Assembly (NCBI RefSeq): GCF_047237965.1
Contig: NZ_JBDFLX010000001.1
Coordinates: 744,001 to 808,000 of the forward strand
From: Noviherbaspirillum_A sp047237965
GTDB taxonomy: Bacteria; Pseudomonadota; Gammaproteobacteria; Burkholderiales; Burkholderiaceae_D
Length of the DNA stretch: 64,000 bases
Direction of reading: 5' to 3'
Part shown: positions 7,901-15,584 of the stretch, piece by piece
Layout: each line of letters opens with the position of its first letter
Position numbering within the stretch: the first letter of the stretch is position 1
Translations under genes and position numbers: made by a program
Notes under the pieces: generated by a model
Told to the model about the DNA's origin: nothing
What the model saw: only the letters and a program-made list of their open reading frames with translations
The model's database searches: none

Positions 7901-8941
7901 ATGGGATTTGCCGTGCCGCCAATTGAAGACCCGAACCAACCCGACTTTCCGACCGACCAGGACGACGACTTTGGCGACGATGCCGAAGCCGGCGCCGGTG
8001 ATGGCGCGCCAATGACGCTTGTGCTGTCGGAAGCCGACTGCGGCATGCGTCTCGACAAGGTATTGACCAGCCGGCTGCCGCAATATTCGCGCAGCCGCAT
8101 CCAGCAGTGGATAGAAGAGGGCCATGTCACCGTCGACGGCAAGACCGCGCGCGCCAAGACCACCATGTTCGGCGACGAGACCGTGCTGGTTCAGCCGCAA
8201 GCGGCCGCCGATGCGCATGCCTACGAACCGGAAGCGATGGCGCTGGATATCGTGCATGAGGATGACGCGATCATCGTGATCAACAAGCCGGCAGGACTGG
8301 TGGTGCATCCTGGCGCCGGCAACTGGTCGGGCACGCTGCAGAACGGCCTGCTGCATTATCACAAGCCGATTGCCGATGTGCCGCGTGCCGGCATCGTGCA
8401 TCGCCTGGACAAGGACACCAGCGGCCTGATGGTGGTCGCCAAGACCATGCAGGCCCAGACCGACCTGGTGCGCCAGTTGCAGGCGCGCACCGTGCACCGG
8501 GTTTATCTGGCGCTGGTATGGGGCACGCCGCAGGTTGGCGGCAAGGTCGATGCGGCCATCGGGCGCCATCCGCGAGAGCGCATCCGCATGTCGGTGCAGA
8601 ACAATCTGAGCGCCAAGCCGGCGGTCACCCGCTTCCAGCGACTTGCCACCGGCGTGCTGGATGGCAAGCCGGTCAGCCTGGTGCAGTGCGAACTGGAAAC
8701 AGGGCGCACTCACCAGATCCGGGTGCATATGCAGCACCTGGGTTTTGCGCTGGTGGGCGATGCGCTGTATGGCAAGCCGCATCTGGCATCGGTGTTTCAC
8801 CGCCAGGCGCTGCATGCCTGCCGGCTGGGCCTGATCCATCCCGAAAGCCGGGAAGAGTGCGAATGGACCGCGCCGCTGCCGGCGGACTTTGCCGCCCTGC
8901 TGGAAAAGGCCGGCATTGCCAGCGCGAATCTCGACGCATGA
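7901..8941 (+). CDS. rluD: 23S rRNA pseudouridine(1911/1915/1917) synthase RluD
   Basis: Isomerises three uridines in helix 69 of 23S rRNA. The 346-residue protein has an acidic N-terminal extension (about 1-40), an S4 RNA-binding domain (about 45-100, MRLDKVLTSRLPQYSRSRIQQW) and the RluA-type catalytic domain with GIVHRLDKDTSGL, whose D170 is the expected catalytic aspartate. The C-terminal TGRTHQIRVHM is also typical. The ATG at 7901 has no strong ribosome site. Its stop overlaps the pgeF start by four bases (ATGA), so the two genes are translationally coupled. Confidence 0.95.
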   Translation: MGFAVPPIEDPNQPDFPTDQDDDFGDDAEAGAGDGAPMTLVLSEADCGMRLDKVLTSRLPQYSRSRIQQWIEEGHVTVDGKTARAKTTMFGDETVLVQPQAAADAHAYEPEAMALDIVHEDDAIIVINKPAGLVVHPGAGNWSGTLQNGLLHYHKPIADVPRAGIVHRLDKDTSGLMVVAKTMQAQTDLVRQLQARTVHRVYLALVWGTPQVGGKVDAAIGRHPRERIRMSVQNNLSAKPAVTRFQRLATGVLDGKPVSLVQCELETGRTHQIRVHMQHLGFALVGDALYGKPHLASVFHRQALHACRLGLIHPESREECEWTAPLPADFAALLEKAGIASANLDA

Positions 8942-9687
8942 GCAACCTGATCGTTCCCGAATGGAAGGTTGACGCGGGGCCGGTGCGTGCCCTGTGTACC
9001 ACCCGCCGCGGTGGCGCAAGCCAGGCGCCCTATGGCGATGGCGCAGGCGGCCCGGGCCTGAACCTGGGGCAGCATGTCGGGGACGATGCGGCCCATGTGA
9101 GCGCAAACCGTGCCTCGCTGCGAGCCTTGCTTCCCTCCGATCCGGTCTGGCTGAACCAGGTGCATGGCGCCGACGTGGTCGGTGCCGGCACGGTTTCGGG
9201 CGTGCCCGACGCCGACGCCAGCTTTGCCACGACGCCCGGCGTTGTCTGCGCGGTGTTGACGGCGGACTGCCTGCCGGTCCTGTTCTGCGACCTGAGCGGG
9301 CAGGTAGTGGCGGCAGCCCATGCCGGCTGGCGCGGCCTGGCGGCGGGCGTGCTCGGCAATACGGTAGCGCGGATGCGTGATGCCGGCGCGCAGCAGATAC
9401 AGGCCTGGCTGGGACCGGCGATCGGGCCGCGGCGTTTCGAAGTCGGTGTGGACGTGCTGCAGGCCTTTGCTGGCCTTGACCCGGCAGGGCGGCACTTTGC
9501 ATTGCAGGCAAATGGAAAATACCTTGCCGATATCTATGCGCTGGCGCGCCTGGCGCTTCATGCCTGCGGCGTGGACCTGTTTGCTGGCGGCGACTACTGT
9601 ACGGTCGAGGATGCGCCGCGCTTCTATTCCTACCGTCGGGATGGCGTGACGGGGCGCATGGCCTCGCTCATCTGGATCGACGCCTGA
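8938..9687 (+). CDS. pgeF: Peptidoglycan editing factor PgeF / laccase-domain protein (YfiH)
   Basis: Member of the YfiH/LACC1 family, 249 residues. The metal site residues are visible in VLTADCLPVLFCD and AAAHAGWRGLAAGVL, and GPAIGPRRFEVG is conserved. E. coli PgeF hydrolyses mis-incorporated UDP-MurNAc-L-Ser and so edits peptidoglycan precursors; related proteins have purine nucleoside or polyphenol oxidase activities. The start is set by the overlap with the rluD stop and by homology beginning at MSNLIVPEW, although the frame is open upstream. The gene ends four bases from the convergent small membrane protein gene. Confidence 0.92.
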   Translation: MSNLIVPEWKVDAGPVRALCTTRRGGASQAPYGDGAGGPGLNLGQHVGDDAAHVSANRASLRALLPSDPVWLNQVHGADVVGAGTVSGVPDADASFATTPGVVCAVLTADCLPVLFCDLSGQVVAAAHAGWRGLAAGVLGNTVARMRDAGAQQIQAWLGPAIGPRRFEVGVDVLQAFAGLDPAGRHFALQANGKYLADIYALARLALHACGVDLFAGGDYCTVEDAPRFYSYRRDGVTGRMASLIWIDA

Positions 9688-9691
9688 TGAG

Positions 9692-9961
9692 CTAGCCCTG
9701 GCTCTTGCCGGGCGGCTCCTTGTCCACCGCCTGCTCATCATTAGCCGCTACACGGGCAATCGCGGCCTCGGCCTGCCGCTGCTGTTCCGCAATGCGGCGG
9801 CGCTTGCGCTTGCCTCCGCCGCTGATGTATAAGAGTATGGCCACTGGCAACAGGCCATAGAGGATCAACGTCATGACGCCGGCGACCGCATTTTCTTCCG
9901 CGATCGACATCATGAGCACGACATACATCCAGCCAATGGCGACTATGAACATGAGGAACAC
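9692..9961 (-). CDS. Small two-helix membrane protein
   Basis: An 89-residue protein with two hydrophobic segments (about 1-19, MFLMFIVAIGWMYVVLMMS, and about 26-47, VAGVMTLILYGLLPVAILLYI), followed by a basic stretch GGGKRKRRR and a charged, probably cytoplasmic tail. The positive-inside pattern supports an inner-membrane protein. Small proteins of this type are found at this position between pgeF and phaC in related bacteria. No function is known. It is divergent from phaC and convergent with pgeF. Confidence 0.72.
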   Translation of the reverse strand: MFLMFIVAIGWMYVVLMMSIAEENAVAGVMTLILYGLLPVAILLYISGGGKRKRRRIAEQQRQAEAAIARVAANDEQAVDKEPPGKSQG

Positions 9962-10015
9962 CGCTGGTAATGAAGAGTTGAAACCCTAACGATACGCGAA
10001 ACCTGGAAGACAAGC

Positions 10016-11746
10016 ATGAAGACGCTCACTCCGCAGGATGCAGCAGCATGGATGGCCCAGCTGTCCGACCCGAATGCATGGCAAAGCTGGCTCAAGCAGC
10101 CACAGATGGGGCAATTGAATGGAAACGGCTTGTTGCCCGGCTCCTTGTCCTCCGACCTGGCAGTGCTGATCGAGCCGGAGGCGCTGACCCGCCTGCAAAG
10201 CGACTATGTAAGGGAGTTCTCGACACTCTGGCAAAGCCTAGTCACATCGAGCACCCCGGACATCAAGGACAAGCGCTTTTCCGGTGAAGCCTGGAAATCC
10301 AACGCGCTGTACGCCTTCAACGCCGCGGCCTATTTGCTCAACGCCCGCTTCATGATGGCCATGGCCGACGCGGTCAAGGCTTCGCCCAAGGTCAAGCAGA
10401 AGATCCGGTTTGCGATCCAGCAGACGATAGACGCGATGTCGCCGTCGAACTTCCTGGTCACGAATCCCGAAGCGCAGAAGAAGCTGGTCGAAACCAAGGG
10501 CGAGAGCCTGGCCAAGGGCATCGCGCTGATGCTGGCCGACATGCAGAAGGGCCGCATCTCCCAGACCGATGAAACCGCGTTCAAGGTTGGCGAGAATGTC
10601 GCCACCACCGAAGGCGCGGTGGTTTTCGAGAACGAGCTTTTCCAGCTGATCCAGTACAAGCCGCTGACCAAGACCGTGTTCGAGCGCCCCCTGCTGCTGG
10701 TTCCGCCGTGCATCAACAAGTTCTACATCATGGACCTGCAGCCCGCAAACTCGCTGGTCCGTTATGCGGTGGAGCAGGGCCATACCGTGTTCCTGGTGTC
10801 CTGGGTTAATCCCGACGCTTCGCTGAAGCAGGCAAGCTGGGACGACTATATCGAGACGGGCGCGATCAAGGCGATCGAGGTGGTGCGCGACATCACCGGC
10901 CAGGACCAGATCAATACCCTGGGCTTCTGTGTCGGCGGCACCATTGTCGCCACGGCGCTGTCGGTGCTGCTGGCGCGTGGCGACAAGCCGGCATCCAGCC
11001 TGACGCTGCTGACCACGCTGCTCGACTTTTCCGACACCGGCGTGCTGGAAGTCTATATCGACGAAGCGCAGGTGGCGCGCCGCGAAGCCGAGATCGGCGG
11101 CGGCGGCATGATGCCGGGCCGGGACTTCACCGCCGCCTTCTCCAGCCTGCGCCCGAACGACCTGGTATGGAATTACGTCGAGCAAAGTTACCTGAAAGGC
11201 GTGGAGCCGCCGGCCTTCGATCTGCTTTACTGGAATGCGGACGCGACCAATCTGCCCGGTCCAATGTTCTGCTATTACCTGCGCAACATGTATCTGGAAA
11301 ACAATCTGCGCGAGCCCGGCAAGCTGCAGGTGGCAGGGCAGAGCGTCGACCTGGGTCGCCTCGACCTGCCGGCCTTTGTCTACGGCTCCAAGGAAGACCA
11401 TATCGTCCCGTGGCAGGCGGCGTACGAGTCGCTGAACCTGATCAATACCAAGAAGCGCGCCAACAGCCGCTTCGTGCTCGGTGCTTCCGGCCACATTGCC
11501 GGCGTGATCAACCCGGCCGCGAAGAACAAGCGCAGCCACTGGGTCAACAAGGCCACGCCTGCCGGCGCGGCGGAATGGTTCGAGACGGCGACCGAGAAAC
11601 CGGGAAGCTGGTGGACCGAATGGGCAGCGTTCCTGGCCGAGCAGGGCGGCAAGGAAATCAGCGCGCCGAAACGCTACGGCAACGCGAAATACAAGCCGGT
11701 CGAAGCGGCGCCGGGCCGCTACGTGAAGCAGAAGGCGGTGGCCTGA
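10016..11746 (+). CDS. phaC: Class I poly(3-hydroxyalkanoate) synthase PhaC
   Basis: Polymerises (R)-3-hydroxyacyl-CoA into PHA on the granule surface. The 576-residue length and lack of a phaE neighbour indicate class I. The N-terminal PhaC domain is followed by an alpha/beta hydrolase domain with the lipase-like box GFCVGG, whose C305 is the catalytic nucleophile. The partner residues are D461 (SKEDHIVPW) and H493 (ASGHIAG). The ATG has GGAAG upstream. The phaA and phaB genes that often accompany phaC are not in this window, so substrate supply comes from elsewhere. phaR follows under its own promoter. Confidence 0.96.
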   Translation: MKTLTPQDAAAWMAQLSDPNAWQSWLKQPQMGQLNGNGLLPGSLSSDLAVLIEPEALTRLQSDYVREFSTLWQSLVTSSTPDIKDKRFSGEAWKSNALYAFNAAAYLLNARFMMAMADAVKASPKVKQKIRFAIQQTIDAMSPSNFLVTNPEAQKKLVETKGESLAKGIALMLADMQKGRISQTDETAFKVGENVATTEGAVVFENELFQLIQYKPLTKTVFERPLLLVPPCINKFYIMDLQPANSLVRYAVEQGHTVFLVSWVNPDASLKQASWDDYIETGAIKAIEVVRDITGQDQINTLGFCVGGTIVATALSVLLARGDKPASSLTLLTTLLDFSDTGVLEVYIDEAQVARREAEIGGGGMMPGRDFTAAFSSLRPNDLVWNYVEQSYLKGVEPPAFDLLYWNADATNLPGPMFCYYLRNMYLENNLREPGKLQVAGQSVDLGRLDLPAFVYGSKEDHIVPWQAAYESLNLINTKKRANSRFVLGASGHIAGVINPAAKNKRSHWVNKATPAGAAEWFETATEKPGSWWTEWAAFLAEQGGKEISAPKRYGNAKYKPVEAAPGRYVKQKAVA

Positions 11747-11806
11747 TCAGCAGGCCGCGGCATGTGGTACGGTGTGAAACAGGGCTAAAGTCCTGATTTT
11801 TAGAAC

Positions 11807-11812
11807 TATAAT
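11807..11812 (+). promoter_or_regulatory. Candidate -10 element upstream of phaR
   Basis: A perfect TATAAT lies 70 bp before the phaR start in the phaC-phaR gap; the -35 region is weak. PhaR proteins usually repress their own gene, so an operator is expected nearby, but I cannot point to one. Confidence 0.45.
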
Positions 11813-11881
11813 TCGAAGGGCGCCACCGTGCGCCCATCCATTCCAGGTCCTATCTAGAGCGCAGCGAGAGAGCGTATTAAA

Positions 11882-12475
11882 GTGAATTTTCCAATGAACA
11901 GTGCCAAGAAGGCGTCCGAGCGCTTGATCAAGAAATACCCGAACCGCCGTCTGTACGACACGCAGACAAGCTCCTACATCACGCTGACCGATGTCAAGCA
12001 GCTGGTGCTCGGCAACGAGGAGTTCACCGTGGTCGACGCCAAGACCGACGAAGACCTGACCCGCAGCATCCTGCTGCAGATCATCCTGGAGGAAGAGTCC
12101 AACGGCTCGCCGATGTTCTCCAGCGGCGCGCTGGCCCAGATCATCCGCTACTACGGGCATGCGATGCAGGGCATGATGGGTTCCTACCTGGAAAAGAACA
12201 TCCAGGCCTTCATCGACATCCAGAACAAGCTGACCGAGAACTCCAAGGGCCTGTACGAAGGCAAGCCCTTCAGCCCGGAAATGTGGACCCAGTTCATGAG
12301 CGTCCAGGGGCCGATCATGCAGGGCATGATGACCAACTACATCGAGCAGAGCAAAACCCTGTTCATCCAGATGCAGGAACAGATGCAGAACCAGACCAAG
12401 AACATGTTCGGCACTTTCCCGTTCGCGCCGCCGGCACCGCCAGCGCCCCCCGGCGGCGAAAAGAAGGACAAATAA
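11882..12475 (+). CDS. phaR: Polyhydroxyalkanoate synthesis repressor PhaR
   Basis: DNA-binding regulator that also binds PHA granules; when granules form it leaves the DNA and phasin expression rises. The 197-residue product has the PHB accumulation regulatory N-terminal domain (KKYPNRRLYDTQTSSYITLTDV, about 16-40) followed by a methionine- and glutamine-rich helical region and a proline tail (FAPPAPPAPPGG). The longest frame starts at GTG 11882; the ATG at 11894 is an equally plausible start, four codons later, and neither has a clear ribosome site. Position directly after phaC supports the assignment. Confidence 0.94.
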   Translation: MNFPMNSAKKASERLIKKYPNRRLYDTQTSSYITLTDVKQLVLGNEEFTVVDAKTDEDLTRSILLQIILEEESNGSPMFSSGALAQIIRYYGHAMQGMMGSYLEKNIQAFIDIQNKLTENSKGLYEGKPFSPEMWTQFMSVQGPIMQGMMTNYIEQSKTLFIQMQEQMQNQTKNMFGTFPFAPPAPPAPPGGEKKDK

Positions 12476-12477
12476 GC

Positions 12478-12493
12478 CCGGCCGGAAGGCCGG
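12478..12493 (+). terminator. Weak hairpin after phaR
   Basis: CCGGCC and GGCCGG flank a GGAA tetraloop just after the phaR stop. No T-tract follows, so it may stabilise the 3' end rather than terminate. Confidence 0.35.
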
Positions 12494-12547
12494 CGTCGAT
12501 GCGGGTACAATAGCGGATTCGTTTTTTTCCGCTATTTCCCCCACCTC

Positions 12548-13912
12548 ATGTCTAACCTTACCTCGCCGACGCCCAAGGTCGGCTTTGTTTCTCTTGGCTG
12601 TCCGAAGGCGCTGGTCGATTCCGAACAGATCCTGACGCAATTGCGCGCCGAGGGCTACGATACCGCCAAGACCTACGATGGCGCGGACCTCGTCATCGTC
12701 AACACCTGCGGCTTCATCGACGCCGCCGTGCAGGAATCGCTGGACGCCATCGGCGAAGCGCTGAACGAAAACGGCAAGGTCATCGTGACCGGTTGCCTGG
12801 GCGCCAAGAAGGACGGCGACGGCGACGACATCATCCAGAAGGTGCACCCGAAGGTGCTGGCCGTGACCGGCCCGCACGCGCTGGGCGAAGTGATGGACGC
12901 AGTCCACCTCCACCTGCCCAAGCCGCACGAGCCCTTCATCGACCTGGTGCCGGCGCAGGGCGTGAAGCTGACGCCGCGCCACTATGCCTACCTGAAGATT
13001 TCCGAGGGCTGCAACCATCGCTGCAGCTTCTGCATCATTCCGTCAATGCGCGGCGACCTGGTGTCGCGGCCTATCGCCGACGTGATGCTGGAAGCGGAAA
13101 ACCTGTTCAAGGCTGGCGTCAAGGAACTGCTGGTCATTTCGCAGGACACCAGCGCCTATGGCGTGGACGTGAAGTTCCGCACCGGTTTCTGGAACGGCGC
13201 GCCGCTCAAGACCCACATGACCCAGTTGGTGGGCGCGCTGGGCGAACTGGCCAAGCAGTATGGCGCCTGGGTGCGCCTGCATTACGTCTATCCCTACCCG
13301 CATGTGGACCAGATCATTCCGATGATGAATGGCGGCCATGTCGTGCCCTACCTCGACGTGCCGCTGCAGCATGCGCATCCGGATGTGCTGAAGCGCATGA
13401 AGCGCCCGGCCAATGGCGAAAAGAATATCGAGCGCATCCGCGGCTGGCGCGAGTTGTGCCCGGATATCACGATCCGCTCCACCTTCATCGCCGGCTTCCC
13501 TGGCGAGACCGAGGAGGAATTCCAGTACCTGCTCGACTTCCTGGAAGAAGCGCAGATCGACCGTCTCGGCTGCTTCGCCTATTCGCCGGTGGAAGGCGCC
13601 ACCGCCAATGAACTGGCCAACCAGTTGCCCGAGGAAGTGCGCGAGGAACGCCGCGGCCGCGTGATGCAGCTGCAGGAGCGCATCTCGGCCGAGCGCCTGC
13701 AGCGCAAGGTCGGCAAGACGCTGTGCGTGCTGGTGGACGCGGTGGACCGCACCGGTGGCGCCACCGGCCGCTCCGCCGCCGACGCGCCCGAGATCGATGG
13801 CGTGGTGCATATCAAGGCGCCGTATGAGCCGCATCTGAAGCTCAAGGTCGGCGAGTTCTACGATGTCACCGTGACCGCGGCGGACGCCCACGACCTGTGG
13901 GCCAAGGCATGA
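12548..13912 (+). CDS. rimO: Ribosomal protein S12 methylthiotransferase RimO
   Basis: Radical SAM enzyme that adds a methylthio group to the conserved aspartate of ribosomal protein S12. The 454-residue protein has the N-terminal UPF0004 domain (SLGCPKALVDSE and NTCGFIDAA provide cysteines of the auxiliary cluster), the radical SAM motif CNHRCSFC (C155, C159, C162) and a C-terminal TRAM domain. The CNHRCSFCIIPSMRG sequence distinguishes RimO from the tRNA enzyme MiaB. The stop overlaps the next gene by four bases, implying coupled translation. Confidence 0.96.
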   Translation: MSNLTSPTPKVGFVSLGCPKALVDSEQILTQLRAEGYDTAKTYDGADLVIVNTCGFIDAAVQESLDAIGEALNENGKVIVTGCLGAKKDGDGDDIIQKVHPKVLAVTGPHALGEVMDAVHLHLPKPHEPFIDLVPAQGVKLTPRHYAYLKISEGCNHRCSFCIIPSMRGDLVSRPIADVMLEAENLFKAGVKELLVISQDTSAYGVDVKFRTGFWNGAPLKTHMTQLVGALGELAKQYGAWVRLHYVYPYPHVDQIIPMMNGGHVVPYLDVPLQHAHPDVLKRMKRPANGEKNIERIRGWRELCPDITIRSTFIAGFPGETEEEFQYLLDFLEEAQIDRLGCFAYSPVEGATANELANQLPEEVREERRGRVMQLQERISAERLQRKVGKTLCVLVDAVDRTGGATGRSAADAPEIDGVVHIKAPYEPHLKLKVGEFYDVTVTAADAHDLWAKA

Positions 13913-14334
13913 CCAGCCGCCTGCTGCGTGCCGGGCTGTTGTGCCTGGGCCTGCTGGCGGGCGGCGCGCAGGCGCAGGATGCCGCCGGCGGACTGTTCTC
14001 GCGGCCGGTGGTCCTGCGCGGGACGCTCGGCGAGGCCAACATCCAGATGCAGGTACGCCCCAAGGCCGATCCGACCGAAGGCATCGAAGGCAGCTATATC
14101 GTCTTCGGCCGCAGCGGCCAGATCCTGCTGGCGGGCGAGACCGATGGCGACAGCCTGCTGATGGAAGAATCCGAAAATGGCACCGATGTGTCGGGCCAAT
14201 GGGAGGGCCGCCAGCAGGACGGCGAAGTGCGCGGCACCTGGCAGTCGGCCGATGGCGCGGTCTCCAGGCAGTTCGTGCTCAAGCCCATCGACGCAGGCAA
14301 TGCTGCCGCTTCAGCCAGGCCGGCATCGCGCTAG
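13909..14334 (+). CDS. Hypothetical exported protein
   Basis: A 141-residue protein whose start codon overlaps the rimO stop. The first 22 residues form a clear Sec signal peptide (basic MTSRLLR, hydrophobic core, AGGAQA before QDAA). The mature part is rich in Gly, Glu and Asp, with alternating strands (IQMQVRPKADPTEGIEGSYIVF, TDVSGQWEGRQQDGEVRGTWQ) suggesting a small beta-rich periplasmic domain. No family is recognised. Coupling to rimO may be only positional. A frame continuing upstream of 13909 is open, but it would lie inside rimO. Confidence 0.72.
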   Translation: MTSRLLRAGLLCLGLLAGGAQAQDAAGGLFSRPVVLRGTLGEANIQMQVRPKADPTEGIEGSYIVFGRSGQILLAGETDGDSLLMEESENGTDVSGQWEGRQQDGEVRGTWQSADGAVSRQFVLKPIDAGNAAASARPASR

Positions 14335-14366
14335 CGCACGTTGAAGTCATTGCATCAGGAGGACAA

Positions 14367-15536
14367 GTGAGCGAAGAAAAATCATTGCAGACCCGGCTGA
14401 TACACCATGATTACCACGCCCCGGACGGCTTTGCCGCCTTCCCGACGGCGATCCATCATGCCTCCACCGTGCTCTTCAAGGACGTGGCGGCGCTGCGCTC
14501 GCGCAACTGGCAGGACAAGGCCGGCTATACCTACGGCCTGCATGGCACGCCGACCACGTTCACCCTGGAAGCCCGGCTGGCCGCGATCGAAGGCGGCAGC
14601 CATTGCGTGCTGGCGCCCAGCGGGCTGGCCGCCATTGCCATGGTGGATCTGGCGCTGCTCCGAACCGGCGACGATGTGCTGCTGCCCGATAACGTCTACA
14701 ACCCCAGCCGCGAGCTGGGCAATTGGCTCGGCAAGGACTTTGGCATCAGCGCCCGCTATTACAATCCCATGGTCGGCGCCGGCATTGCCGGGCTGATACA
14801 GCCCAACACCAGGCTGATCTGGACCGAGGCGCCGGGCTCGGTGTCGATGGAAGTGCCGGACATTCCGGCAATCTGCGAGGCCGCGCATGCGGCCGGCGCG
14901 CTGGTGGCGATCGATAACACCTGGTCTGCCGGCATCGCCTTCGCCGCCTTCGACCATGGCGTTGACATCGTGATGCAGGCATTGACCAAATACCAGTCGG
15001 GCGGCTCGGATGTGCTGATGGGGGCGGTGATCTGCCGTGACAAGGCGCTGCACCAGCGGCTGGAGACGGCGCACATGCGTCTCGGCTATGGAGTGGGCGC
15101 GGACGATGCCTACCTCGTCTCGCGCGGACTGGCAACGATGAAGCTGCGCTTCGATGCGCATGATCGGGGTGCCCGGCAGGTCGCTGCCTGGCTCAAGGCC
15201 AGGCCGGAGGTCAGCGTGGTCTTGCACCCGGCTTTCCCCGACTGTCCGGGCCATGCGCACTGGGCGCGCGACTTCACCGGCGCCGGCGGCCTGTTCTCGG
15301 TAATCTTTGACGAGCGCTACAGCGAAGCCCAGACCGACCGCTTCATCGACAGCCTGCGGCTGTTCAAGATTGGCTATAGCTGGGGCGGCGCTAACAGCTT
15401 GTGCGTGCCCTACCGCATGCAGGGCATGCGCCAGGGATGGCACGCGAAAGGCCAGCTACTGCGCTTCAATGTCGGGCTGGAAGAGCCGGCGGATCTGATT
15501 GCGGATATCGAGCAGGCGATGAAGGTGCTGGGGTAA
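14367..15536 (+). CDS. metC: Cystathionine beta-lyase
   Basis: PLP enzyme of the Cys/Met metabolism family, 389 residues, expected to cleave cystathionine to homocysteine, pyruvate and ammonia. Seen: YTYGLHGTPTTFTLE, the conserved APSGLAAI, IDNTWSAG, and the PLP lysine K208 in ALTKYQSGGSD. The start is a GTG at 14367 with a strong AGGAGG six bases before it, and the preceding frame is not homologous. This C-S lyase branch is close to bacterial MetC; some relatives prefer other cysteine conjugates, so the substrate is likely but not proven. Convergent with the ankyrin gene. Confidence 0.87.
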   Translation: MSEEKSLQTRLIHHDYHAPDGFAAFPTAIHHASTVLFKDVAALRSRNWQDKAGYTYGLHGTPTTFTLEARLAAIEGGSHCVLAPSGLAAIAMVDLALLRTGDDVLLPDNVYNPSRELGNWLGKDFGISARYYNPMVGAGIAGLIQPNTRLIWTEAPGSVSMEVPDIPAICEAAHAAGALVAIDNTWSAGIAFAAFDHGVDIVMQALTKYQSGGSDVLMGAVICRDKALHQRLETAHMRLGYGVGADDAYLVSRGLATMKLRFDAHDRGARQVAAWLKARPEVSVVLHPAFPDCPGHAHWARDFTGAGGLFSVIFDERYSEAQTDRFIDSLRLFKIGYSWGGANSLCVPYRMQGMRQGWHAKGQLLRFNVGLEEPADLIADIEQAMKVLG

Positions 15537-15549
15537 TACTTGCCTGCTC

Positions 15550-15584
15550 AGGCTGCGCAGTCAGGCTTATTGACTGCTCAGCCT
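15550..15584. terminator. Inverted repeat between metC and the ankyrin gene
   Basis: A 14-bp stem with one mismatch (15550-15563 with 15571-15584) and a 7-base loop lies between the convergent metC and ankyrin genes and includes the ankyrin stop codon. There is no long T-tract on either side. Confidence 0.55.

Noticed and set aside
10016..12475. Complete PHA biosynthesis operon
   Set aside because: Only the synthase and the regulator are here; no beta-ketothiolase, acetoacetyl-CoA reductase or phasin gene is adjacent.
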